Shown: piece by piece, positions 53,763 through 62,131 of the stretch
Layout: each line of letters opens with the position of its first letter
How positions within the stretch are numbered: position 1 is the first letter of the stretch
Assembly: GCF_024181405.1 (NCBI RefSeq)
Contig: NZ_CP051302.1
Coordinates: 2,294,001-2,358,000, forward strand
Length of the DNA stretch: 64,000 nt
DNA from: Treponema denticola
GTDB taxonomy: Bacteria; Spirochaetota; Spirochaetia; Treponematales; Treponemataceae
Direction of reading: 5' to 3'
The notes under the pieces: model-generated
The model's database searches: none
What the model saw: the letters and a program-made list of their open reading frames with translations, nothing else
What the model was told of the DNA's origin: nothing
Position numbers and translations under genes: made by a program

Positions 53763-54359
53763 TTATTTTTCTATATACTTATTTACTATTCCGGATATAA
53801 ATGTCAGCAGCATTTCATTAAAATACTCTTTATCAAACTGATAATAATGAGAACATAATAAAAAACTTCCTGTAAACGCATTCAATAAACCTTTTTTATC
53901 TGCCCGCTTAATCGAACCGTTTTGCTCCCAATATTCTATGAGCCTTGTTAAAAACTCATCATACAGAATTTCAATCCTATGAACCTCGTTCAGTTTTTTT
54001 GCTTCAAGTATTTTAAAGGCATCTTCATACACAGGCTGCTTTTGCATTTTTACCATAAGATCAACCGAATATCGGCATATTATGTCGGTAAGAAATTTTG
54101 CCGGATCGGAGAGAGAATTTGAAAACTTCTTTTCAATATAATTTAATTTTTGGCTTGATCGGTATGCAATGAGTTCCATAATCAAAGCCTCTTTATCTTT
54201 CCAAAAATTATAAAAGCTTCCCTGCGCAATACCTGCCCGCTTCGTCAATTCAGCTATACTCAGCGCCTTAGTCCCCTTATCGTGAAATAGTTCAAGTGCC
54301 GCTTCCAATATCTTTTCTTTTATTTTGATTCTTTCTTGTTCGGTAAATGCCTTTGCCAT
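53763..54359 (-). CDS. TetR/AcrR-family regulator
   Basis: A 198-residue repressor. The N-terminal DNA-binding domain reads ILEAALELFHDKGTKALSIA then GIAQGSFYNFWKDKEALIME; the rest is a helical ligand-binding and dimer domain. ATG 54359 is chosen because GGGGAG is six bases upstream. It is first in the minus-strand order regulator, phosphotransferase-like enzyme, MATE pump, with two palindromes in front, so it probably represses its own operon. Confidence 0.9.
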   Translation of the reverse strand: MAKAFTEQERIKIKEKILEAALELFHDKGTKALSIAELTKRAGIAQGSFYNFWKDKEALIMELIAYRSSQKLNYIEKKFSNSLSDPAKFLTDIICRYSVDLMVKMQKQPVYEDAFKILEAKKLNEVHRIEILYDEFLTRLIEYWEQNGSIKRADKKGLLNAFTGSFLLCSHYYQFDKEYFNEMLLTFISGIVNKYIEK

Positions 54360-54383
54360 CATCCGCTCCCCAGTCTTCACTTT

Positions 54384-54425
54384 ATACTAGCAATGAATAT
54401 TTTATCTTTTATTCATTGCTAGTAT
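54384..54425. promoter_or_regulatory. TetR operator 1 (16-bp inverted repeat)
   Basis: ATACTAGCAATGAATA (54384-54399) and TATTCATTGCTAGTAT (54410-54425) are perfectly complementary with 10 bp between. It covers TATAAA, the likely -10 box of the regulator operon on the minus strand, 25 bp before the start codon, as expected for autorepression. Confidence 0.8.
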
Positions 54426-54448
54426 ATCAAAATATTTACTTTATGTCA

Positions 54449-54472
54449 ATGAATATTTTATAATTTATTCAT
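54449..54472. promoter_or_regulatory. TetR operator 2 (half-site copy)
   Basis: ATGAATA (54449-54455), 10 bp, TATTCAT (54466-54472). Same inner core and same 10-bp spacing as operator 1, which makes chance unlikely. Confidence 0.6.
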
Positions 54473-54627
54473 AGATGTAATGCGGCGGACCATATTCCTA
54501 TGGCAAAGATTTTCTTTCCTCTTCTTGACGTAAACACAATATCAACCCGCTTTAAGAGGCTTGCAGAAAAATAAAATTCCCGATATAATTAATGTATTCT
54601 ATATAATAGAAAAAAGGATTTGACAAA

Positions 54628-56802
54628 ATGAAAGAAAAAGTTATATTACCCTCCCCCAAAACTAAGGACGGAGCTATTAAAAAAGGGGCATCTATTACGG
54701 TAGGCCTTTTACGGGCAATTACAATAACAATCATTTCAATCGTAGCCGTTATTTGTGCAGTTGTGGGTTTCCAACTATACAAAAAGAACATAGCTCAGTT
54801 CGATGAATTTACTGAGCAGCAATTTTCCAATATTGAGAGGTACATAAACCTTTTTATCCGGAACGGAAAAAATACCGTTACTATGCTTGCGGAGAATCCT
54901 GCTGTCAAAAATGCCGACGAAACGCTGTATAACTATACAGGCGAAAGAAAAGACATTGTGTATACGCATGACGGCAAAACGGAACAAGATATAACCGCCC
55001 TCTTCGTTCGTATGGATAAAAATTATGAAGAGTTTAAAGAAATATATATGGGCACGCGCTGGGGAGGTTTCGTAACTTCATGGGCAGAGGAATATCAACA
55101 AGGATTTGACCCGCGTAACAGACCTTGGTATAAAAATGCGGCGGAAGCAAACGGAAAGGTCATAATAACGCCGGTATATATATCAACAGACGGCAGCCCG
55201 GTTGTAGCATTGGCTCAGGCAATAAAAGATCCCAAAGGGACTTTCTTAGGCTGCATCGGTCTTGACTTAAATCTTACAGATTTAGCTTCACGAGTCGGCA
55301 ACATCCGTATCGGCAAATCGGGATATTGTATGCTTATGCAAAACGATGGGTTGATTTTAGCCGATCCTAAACATGCAGACTCCAATCTAAAAATATTAAA
55401 AGAAACAGGTATTCCTGCCTTTAACGAAATAGACAAAATGAAAGATGGTTCGGCTTTTATTATGCTTGACGGAAAAAGATGGAAGGTTTCAGTATTTTCA
55501 CTTTCGGGCCTCGATTGGAAAGTTGCTCTTTTTATCGAACAAAACGAAATACTTTCGCTTTTTTATACACTCTTAAAAAATATGATTCTTATCGGTCTTT
55601 TTATGTTCGTCCTGTATTTTACATTAGCCTTTATTTTTGCAGGTGCTCTTAAACGCTATTTTAAACGGCTTGAAACCGTTTTAGGTAAAATCGCCGAAGG
55701 CGACCTTACCGACAGAGTGGCAGTAAAAAAGAATAACGAAGTCGGACGTATTATGATGAACCTCAATACCGCAATCGAAAATAATCATACGATGATATGC
55801 CTTTTAAAAGATGAAGCCGATAAAATGAACTCTATCGGGTCTCAGCTGTCGAGCAGTATGGAAGAAACGGCAGCCGCAATTAAACAGATAGGCGAAAACG
55901 TTAAAAGCGTAAAAGAAAAAGCTATGTCTCAGGCTGCCGGCGTTACCGAAACCGTTGCAACTGTGGAGCAAATCAACGGACGGCTTAGCCGGCTCGTTTC
56001 AAGTATCGAAATGCAGACCGAAAGTATCAACGAATCTTCTGTGGTCATTACGCGCATGGCGGAAAACACCGTTAAAATGGCTAAAACACTTGACCAAAAT
56101 AATGAACTGATCAAAACAGTCTACGGACAAACCAAGGTCGGTAAAGACGGAGCAAGAACTGCAAATGAGATTGTAAAGCAAATCGCCGAAAAATCGGCCT
56201 CACTTCTTGAAGCTAGCCAAATCATTCAAAATATTGCGAGTCAAACCAACCTTTTGGCAATGAATGCCGCAATAGAGGCAGCCCATGCAGGCGAATCAGG
56301 TAAGGGCTTTGCCGTTGTCGCTGACGAAATTAGAAAACTTGCCGAAGGCTCTAATTTGCAAGGAAAGCAAATTGCGGCAGTTATAAAAGAGACGACTGAA
56401 ATTATCCATGACATTACCGAAGCCGGTTCTCGAGCGGAAAAAACCTTTATCGATGTATACGAGCTGGTCAGCCAAATCTCCGAAAAAGAAGATTCTATTT
56501 TGGAAGTGATGCGAGAACAGGAAGAAAACGGAAAACATGTACTTGATGCCATTAAAAGAATAAATGACGTAACAAGCGAAATTGACTCAGCCTCCGCCGA
56601 AATGCTTGAAGGCGGCAATCAAATTGGGCAGGAAATGCAAAAGCTTGCCGAAATAACACTCGAGACCACTGATAGTATGAACGAAATAGCTTCAGGAGCC
56701 GATCAAATTACCATTGCAGTCAAAGAAGTAAGCGACATTACGCAGAAAAATAAGGCAAGTATTGAAAATTTATCCAATGAGGTTTCTAAATTTAAAATAT
56801 AA
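54628..56802 (+). CDS. Methyl-accepting chemotaxis protein, dCache sensor
   Basis: A 724-residue chemoreceptor. Helix 1 (about residues 28-50), periplasmic double-Cache domain (about 55-310) with [19 protein letters not shown], helix 2 (about 312-340), HAMP ([20 protein letters not shown]), then the cytoplasmic coil with the CheA/CheW tip [20 protein letters not shown] (about 532-551). Family knowledge: dCache receptors bind small ligands such as amino acids. Complete, single gene, on the opposite strand from the TetR operon. TATAAT near 54600 is a possible -10 box. Confidence 0.93.
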   Translation: MKEKVILPSPKTKDGAIKKGASITVGLLRAITITIISIVAVICAVVGFQLYKKNIAQFDEFTEQQFSNIERYINLFIRNGKNTVTMLAENPAVKNADETLYNYTGERKDIVYTHDGKTEQDITALFVRMDKNYEEFKEIYMGTRWGGFVTSWAEEYQQGFDPRNRPWYKNAAEANGKVIITPVYISTDGSPVVALAQAIKDPKGTFLGCIGLDLNLTDLASRVGNIRIGKSGYCMLMQNDGLILADPKHADSNLKILKETGIPAFNEIDKMKDGSAFIMLDGKRWKVSVFSLSGLDWKVALFIEQNEILSLFYTLLKNMILIGLFMFVLYFTLAFIFAGALKRYFKRLETVLGKIAEGDLTDRVAVKKNNEVGRIMMNLNTAIENNHTMICLLKDEADKMNSIGSQLSSSMEETAAAIKQIGENVKSVKEKAMSQAAGVTETVATVEQINGRLSRLVSSIEMQTESINESSVVITRMAENTVKMAKTLDQNNELIKTVYGQTKVGKDGARTANEIVKQIAEKSASLLEASQIIQNIASQTNLLAMNAAIEAAHAGESGKGFAVVADEIRKLAEGSNLQGKQIAAVIKETTEIIHDITEAGSRAEKTFIDVYELVSQISEKEDSILEVMREQEENGKHVLDAIKRINDVTSEIDSASAEMLEGGNQIGQEMQKLAEITLETTDSMNEIASGADQITIAVKEVSDITQKNKASIENLSNEVSKFKI

Positions 56803-56868
56803 TACTATCTAATATTTAGTGATTTTAAATATCCTCAGATTACAAATATTATAAAGGAGATAAAAGGA

Positions 56869-57144
56869 ATGGCTTATCTGTATTTAATGGATAACAAAAA
56901 AGCACTAAACTTGGAAATAGTAAAAAAACATGTTCAATATTTGAAACAATTGGATGATTCGGGAAAACTTATATTATGCGGCCCCTTTACCGACTATGAT
57001 GGCGGTATTGTAATATTGGAATGTAAAAATATTGAAGAAGCAAGAGAGATTGCAAAGTCTGATCCTTTTATAAAGGAAGGATATAAGACTTTTGAGTTGA
57101 GAACTTTAAGTATTGCAAATAAAGAAAATAATTACGGGCTTTAA
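56869..57144 (+). CDS. YciI-like protein
   Basis: A 91-residue protein of the YciI/YCII family, a ferredoxin-like fold. It has the conserved His near HVQYLKQLDDSGKLILCGPF and the Asp in AKSDPFIKEGYKTFELR. AAAGGAG precedes the start. Function in this family is mostly unknown. Confidence 0.8.
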   Translation: MAYLYLMDNKKALNLEIVKKHVQYLKQLDDSGKLILCGPFTDYDGGIVILECKNIEEAREIAKSDPFIKEGYKTFELRTLSIANKENNYGL

Positions 57145-57352
57145 AAACAGATAGGAAAATACCTGTAGAAAAATGCAGTGGATTTAGGTCGTTTTAAATG
57201 AAATTTTATCTGACAATGAAGTACTGAAATTGATAGAAAACAGTTTTTCTTTAACTTTAACTTGACTTAATAAGAAAATTCTTGAATAATAACAAACCCC
57301 TATTTCTCTACTCCAAATAATTAAATAAAAAAAACATCTCCCTCTCAAGCTC
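57145..57352. other. Short gap with nothing recognised
   Basis: About 210 bp of AT-rich DNA between the YciI-like gene and the murJ promoter. No gene, repeat or terminator seen. Confidence 0.4.
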
Positions 57353-57381
57353 TTGCATTATAAACGCTAAGCCTGTATAAT
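57353..57381 (+). promoter_or_regulatory. Promoter for murJ, short-leader mRNA
   Basis: TTGCAT (57353-57358), exactly 17 bp, TATAAT (57376-57381). Transcription should start near 57388, only a few bases before ATG 57393; there is no ribosome binding site. Confidence 0.65.
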
Positions 57382-57392
57382 CCTTGATTGTT

Positions 57393-58991
57393 ATGAGTAA
57401 GCTTGAAAATAAATCTCTCGTAAAAAGCGGGTCAAAACTTTCTCTTTTGGTTTTAGGGTCAAGGATTTTAGGTCTTGTCCGCCAGATGACTATGTCTCAT
57501 TTTTTGGGGACGGGGCCATTGGCGGATGCCTTTGCCACAGCCTTTATGCTTCCAAATCTTTTTAGAAGACTCTTTGCCGAAAACAGCATAACCGTTGCCT
57601 TTATTCCGACCTTTAACGCCTATCTGCAAAAACACAAAGATTCTCAAGAATCCGAAAAAACAAAAAAAGAAATAAACGAGTTTTTAAATTCTATTTTTAC
57701 TCTTGTAAGTTTTTCAACAGTCATTGTAGTTACATTGGGTATTTTGCTTTCTCCGCTGATAGTAAAACTTTTTTTTAAAAACATTGCAGACTATAATTCT
57801 ACCGTTTTTTTAACGCGGATAATGTTTCCGTATTTATTTTTAATTTCTGTTGCAGCCTTTTTTCAAGGCATCTTAAACGGAGTAAAAATTTTTACCCCTT
57901 CAGGCTTTACGCCTATTTTATTCAACATAATCGTAATTTCTTCTACCTATATTTTTGCAAAACCTTTTGGAGATCCTGCCGCAGCAATGTCATACGGTGT
58001 TGTTGCAGGAGGCCTTGTGCAGGCGGTTTTTCAGCTTCCCTTTGTTCTAAAGATGGGATTTAGTTTTAAGTTTACAAGCCTTGCAAAAACTTTTTCAAAC
58101 CCCGGCACAAAAAAAGTCCTTGCCCTTATCGGTCCTACCATAATAGGCATGGCAGCCTATCAGATAAACGATTTGGTTTCTACCTCGCTTGCAACTTCGG
58201 CAGGCCTTGGAATAGCTTCGAGCTTACAATATTCTTTACGCTTACAAGAACTTTTATTAGGTATCTTTGCCGTTTCGGTAGGAACCGTAATCCTCCCCGA
58301 AATGTCGGCCCTTGCCTTGCGTAAGGATTGGGAGGCCTTTCAAAAGGTTCTGTTACAAGCTATAAAGGTGATAGCTTTAATTACAATACCTGCTACCTTT
58401 TTCTCTCTTTTGTCGGGAGAAAATTTAATCATCCTTATTTACAAGAGCAATAAATTCGATAATGCTTCGGTAAAATTAACATTGGGAATTTTTAACTTTC
58501 ATATAATCGGACTTTTTGCAATCGCCGTAAACAGAATTATAGCTCCTGCCTTTTATGCCCAAAGCGATTCAAAGTCCCCGACAATCGCAGGAATAATCTG
58601 CTTTGCAGTTAATATTCTCCTAGCCTTAATTTTGGTAGGCCCCATGGGAGGAAACGGCATCGCTCTTGCTTTGACAATAGCTTCATTTATAAACACAATC
58701 ATTCTCTTAATATTTTTAAAAAGGAACAAGGCCCTGGATGTAAAGAATCTCATCTTCCCCGCTCTTTTATTTATTGCAAAAATATTCGTTTTTTCGATTA
58801 CAGCCTCAATTCCCCTTTATTTTCTAAAGGATAAGATTTATTCTCAATTTGCTTCATTCGGAAAACTTATCGGACAAGGAGTTCCGCTTTTTATTTCTTT
58901 TATTATTTTTGCAGGGCTTGGTGCAGGCCTTTTACTTATAACTAAGGATCGAACAGCAAACATAATTTTAAAACGCTTTAAAAAATCTTAA
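57393..58991 (+). CDS. murJ: Lipid II flippase MurJ (MviN)
   Basis: A 532-residue polytopic membrane protein of the MOP superfamily, about 14 helices, that moves lipid II across the inner membrane for peptidoglycan synthesis. N-terminal signature SRILGLVRQMTMSHFLGTGP, then FMLPNLFRRLFAENSITVAF and AFFQGILNG. ATG 57393 is preferred over the in-frame TTG 57384, which falls between the -10 box and the expected transcript start. Confidence 0.93.
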   Translation: MSKLENKSLVKSGSKLSLLVLGSRILGLVRQMTMSHFLGTGPLADAFATAFMLPNLFRRLFAENSITVAFIPTFNAYLQKHKDSQESEKTKKEINEFLNSIFTLVSFSTVIVVTLGILLSPLIVKLFFKNIADYNSTVFLTRIMFPYLFLISVAAFFQGILNGVKIFTPSGFTPILFNIIVISSTYIFAKPFGDPAAAMSYGVVAGGLVQAVFQLPFVLKMGFSFKFTSLAKTFSNPGTKKVLALIGPTIIGMAAYQINDLVSTSLATSAGLGIASSLQYSLRLQELLLGIFAVSVGTVILPEMSALALRKDWEAFQKVLLQAIKVIALITIPATFFSLLSGENLIILIYKSNKFDNASVKLTLGIFNFHIIGLFAIAVNRIIAPAFYAQSDSKSPTIAGIICFAVNILLALILVGPMGGNGIALALTIASFINTIILLIFLKRNKALDVKNLIFPALLFIAKIFVFSITASIPLYFLKDKIYSQFASFGKLIGQGVPLFISFIIFAGLGAGLLLITKDRTANIILKRFKKS

Positions 58992-59011
58992 GATTGCTAA
59001 AAACGTAAACT

Positions 59012-59141
59012 AGCCGACCAAGCCTATGGTAATGCCAATTATCATTATATTGAAAAAATCAATAAATAAGGAGCCGACTATAGGAACAACAAAGAAGGCT
59101 ATTTTTGAATAGCCGTATTTTTCACATATAGAGCCCATATC
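59012..59141 (-). pseudogene. gltS: gltS tail fragment (last 42 codons)
   Basis: About 130 bp, matching 34537-34666 at all but about five bases. It encodes GSICEKYGYSKIAFFVVPIV through IGLVG and a stop. The gene beyond this point is absent; the sequence switches to a chemoreceptor fragment. The intact gltS is at 34535-35908. Confidence 0.9.
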
Positions 59142-59800
59142 TTTTAACTAAATCGAATTTTTTATGAGCTATGATACTTCCTTCTTCACCCAAAATATAA
59201 CATTCGCCTGTCTTGCCGATTACAATATCATCAATTTGGTCGGAAAGCAAAGAAGCTAAGGTAACAGCTGCAAGCACATTAATAATCTCATTGTTGTCAT
59301 CATATATGGGAATCGCAAATGTTATAACAAGTTCCCCGTCAGTTACTGATGTAAAAGGTTCAGTCACAGCTCTGTTTCCCTGTATAGCTGTTTTAAACCA
59401 TTTTGTATCCGATACCGGCATTTTTCTGTTGTCCTTATCTATCAAGAATCCATCCTTGGTAATCAAAGCAGCATCATGCAAGCTTTTATTAAAAGCTACT
59501 TCTCTTTGAATGGCTGCTACCTTATCTGCATAAGATGCATCAGTATCATGAAAAATCGGCATTCGCGCAATACCTTCCAGAAATTGAAAGAAAGAATTTG
59601 TGCGTCCGTCAAGAATTTCAGCCGTGTCGATAGCTTTATCTTTTAAGTGCAGCTCAATTTTTAATTCTTAATCACCCAATCTTTAATTGTTCTTTTTTCT
59701 TCATCAAAACTTGAACCGATAGCAATAACAAAAAAAATGTGATTACGTAACGGTAAAACTCTAAAAAGAAAGAAAATGCTTTGTACTTTTGATGACTCAT
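59138..59800 (-). pseudogene. Truncated, frameshifted chemoreceptor gene
   Basis: Begins at ATG 59800 with a membrane helix (YRYVITFFLLLLSVQV) and stops at 59672. In a second frame from 59667, LHLKDKAIDTAEILDGRT then SFFQFLEGIARMPIFHD is a Cache sensor start, and GKTGECYILGEEGSIIAHKK is a later Cache segment. The gene ends at the gltS tail; HAMP and signalling domains are missing. The Cache type differs from that of the intact receptor at 54628. Confidence 0.83.
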
Positions 59801-59864
59801 TTAGGTTCAACATCTTATTTACCGAGATCATTCATGCATAAGCCGTATACGAAAAACTTCCCTC

Positions 59865-59894
59865 TTGACAAAACTTACTGCTTTTTGTTATACA
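59865..59894 (+). promoter_or_regulatory. Promoter for the double-glycine leader gene
   Basis: TTGACA (59865-59870), 18 bp, TATACA (59889-59894). The candidate GTG start at 59949 follows about 48 bp after the expected transcript start. Confidence 0.55.
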
Positions 59895-59948
59895 TAACTG
59901 TGTTACAGAGGATATTCAGCCACAGAATTTTTTTTTGAGCAGGTTTTT

Positions 59949-60056
59949 GTGAATGAAGCGTATCGTGATCTAACATTTGAAGAATTGCTAATGGTCAATG
60001 GCGGGAGAGCAAGACATTCTCGGAAACCGGTTTCGGCCAGAGGTCAAAACTCATAG
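59949..60056 (+). CDS. Double-glycine leader open frame, ended by in-frame TAG
   Basis: From GTG 59949 (CAGG five bases upstream) it encodes MNEAYRDLTFEELLMVNGG then 16 more residues and TAG at 60054. The segment DLTFEELLMVNGG is a typical leader cut after GG by C39 peptidases, and such an exporter lies at 62132. Upstream in the same frame EFFFEQVFVNEAYR also looks like leader sequence but has no start codon; a run of nine T is in it. The same frame continues after TAG into a LysM domain, so this is probably the start of the following gene rather than a separate peptide. Confidence 0.6.
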   Translation: MNEAYRDLTFEELLMVNGGRARHSRKPVSARGQNS

Positions 60057-61259
60057 ACGCAAAACTCTGATAACGATAAGAACGATAGCCATACTGTAGT
60101 CGGAGGGGATACTTTAACTAAGATTGTAAAGGAAAAAAATCCGGATTTGAAAGGGGATGCACTTGCAAAAGAAGTAGATAGGGTTGCCGCTCAAAATAAC
60201 CTTAAAGATAAGAATCTAATAAAGGTTGGAGAAAAACTTGATCTTGGAAAAGGAAACAGCAGAGAAGATAAAACTAAAGAAAGGTCTACAGATGTTCCAA
60301 AAAGAAACAGCGGGAAGACTAAAACTGAAGAAAAGTCTTCAAAAACTGTAAGAGAAAACAACAGAGAAGATAAGACAGAAGAAGCGTTTCCAAGAACTTC
60401 AAGCGAAGGTAAGGAAAAGAGAACCGAAGCAGGCTCATCAACAAGTACAAACAAAAGCAATAGTAATGACATTACCAAAACTAAACAAGCTGCGGCCTCG
60501 GCAAATAATAAACCTGAACCCACTAAAAATAATCTATTATGTGCATTGACTAATGGAGTTAATTATATTGGCAGTGAATGGAACAAGTTCAAAGACAATG
60601 TTAGTAAAGCGTGGGAGAGTATGTGGGATAAGAGTGGAGATAAAAATAAAGCTAAAACGAAAACTTCAGTACCATCAAAAGTAGAGCCGGCATATTTCAG
60701 TCAGTTGCAATTTGACGATGTTATGGTAGATGGTAAACCGCTCTTTACAAAAAAGTTTGCTACTCATGCTTGTAACGTAACAGCGCTTTTGAATGAGTTC
60801 TCAGAGGAATATACAAAACAAACAGGAGAAAAACTTGACTTTACTGAGGCTGCAATATTTACAAAAACGCTTGTTGGCAGCAGAAAAACAGACACTATAT
60901 GGTACTCAGAAGCTGATAACGCATGGGGATATGTACAAAACGATGTAGGGTATCTTAATGCTTTAAGTGAACACTTTAATATTGGTACTGCAGAAGGAAA
61001 GAAATGGTATCATGATTATCAGAAAGATAGGCTTTCCGGATATCATCCAGATGCCGGTACACATCTGATATATTACAATGGAGGTCATTTTTCTAACAAC
61101 ACTGATACAGGCTCACAAATATATGATGTAATGATGGGAAAGATGATTAATTTTACGAATTCCGATCAAAAGTTTTATTTCTTCGATTCGGCACTTCCAG
61201 CAGAACAGAGAAATACAACGAAAAGTGTGAAAGAAACACGTAGATATTTATTTAAATAA
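60057..61259 (+). pseudogene. LysM plus papain-like protein, cut off from its leader by a TAG
   Basis: About 400 codons in the same frame as the leader. First SHTVVGGDTLTKIVKEKNPD and LIKVGEKLDL form a LysM peptidoglycan-binding module; then a Lys/Glu/Ser-rich linker (60240-60530); then a C-terminal domain with ATHACNVTALLNEF and THLIYYNGGHFSNN, which looks like a Cys-His pair of the papain-like/C39-like fold. No ATG with a binding site follows the TAG; the first in-frame start is TTG 60147, inside the LysM. So the export leader must be read through or the gene is nonsense-mutated. Would be a secreted cell-wall-directed protein. Confidence 0.65.
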
Positions 61260-61283
61260 ATTAATATTAGGGAATAAACAATT

Positions 61284-62039
61284 ATGAAAAATCTAATTTA
61301 TGTATTGGCGTTGATAGGAACGCTCATTGGGTGTAACAAAAATGAAAATGCTACTAACAATGCGATAACAACAGAAGTGCAAAACGAAACAAGCACTGTT
61401 GTACAAAATTCAGCAGGTGTTGAAACTAACACAGAAGAACCATGGATTGCTCTTATCGAAAAAGAGATTACGGGGGTTTCTTTTAAGAATGGAGAATACA
61501 AAATAGCTCCAACTACTGGGAGAGATTTTTTCACTATTAATTTAGATTTAGGTAACGGATTGTATTTTTATGTAACGGTAAAATCAAAAAACTACACCGA
61601 CTTAGATACTATGGATATAGGAACCCCAGAATTTTTTCAAGAAAAAGCAAAAGCGGTTCTGTCTGCTTCAACTCTGCCACAATATTTGGGAGGTGTAAAC
61701 TGGGCAGTTGAAATAAATGGGTACAAATTTTCACAAAGCATGGGTTTTACAAAATTTTCGACCGATATTTCCTTGTTTCAATTGAGCTATTATACCACAA
61801 CACCTATGTATACACTTGAATGTAATTTTTACAAAAATCCATGTGATGAATTCAAGGAAGAAGCTCCTCAGTACTTTGAAGAAGGGAAATGGAAAATGAA
61901 CATGCCGTCAGGTAAACATGGTATTATTGAATTTGCAGAAAAAATAGTTGACGGTACAATTGAAAGTGAAACCGCACGGGAATTGTATAAAATAAGTGAA
62001 GACTTTATGAAAACCATTGAAATAAAAACAGTGGAGTAA
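61284..62039 (+). CDS. Lipoprotein of unknown function, possible immunity partner
   Basis: A 251-residue lipoprotein. The signal ends in GTLIGCNKN. After an Asn/Thr/Val-rich linker the mature part is an alpha/beta domain (GRDFFTINLDLGNGLYFYVT, FSQSMGFTKFSTDISLFQL). Not recognised. GGGAA precedes ATG. Lying between a LysM/papain-like effector and its exporter, it could protect the producer cell; this is inference from order only. Confidence 0.68.
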   Translation: MKNLIYVLALIGTLIGCNKNENATNNAITTEVQNETSTVVQNSAGVETNTEEPWIALIEKEITGVSFKNGEYKIAPTTGRDFFTINLDLGNGLYFYVTVKSKNYTDLDTMDIGTPEFFQEKAKAVLSASTLPQYLGGVNWAVEINGYKFSQSMGFTKFSTDISLFQLSYYTTTPMYTLECNFYKNPCDEFKEEAPQYFEEGKWKMNMPSGKHGIIEFAEKIVDGTIESETARELYKISEDFMKTIEIKTVE

Positions 62040-62131
62040 TTATTAGTTTCATTCAGAATAACTAACGTCTTCAATAGATTATTGGTGCAGATCAGTAAAA
62101 AGCTCAATTAGATAAAAATATAAGGTACTTG

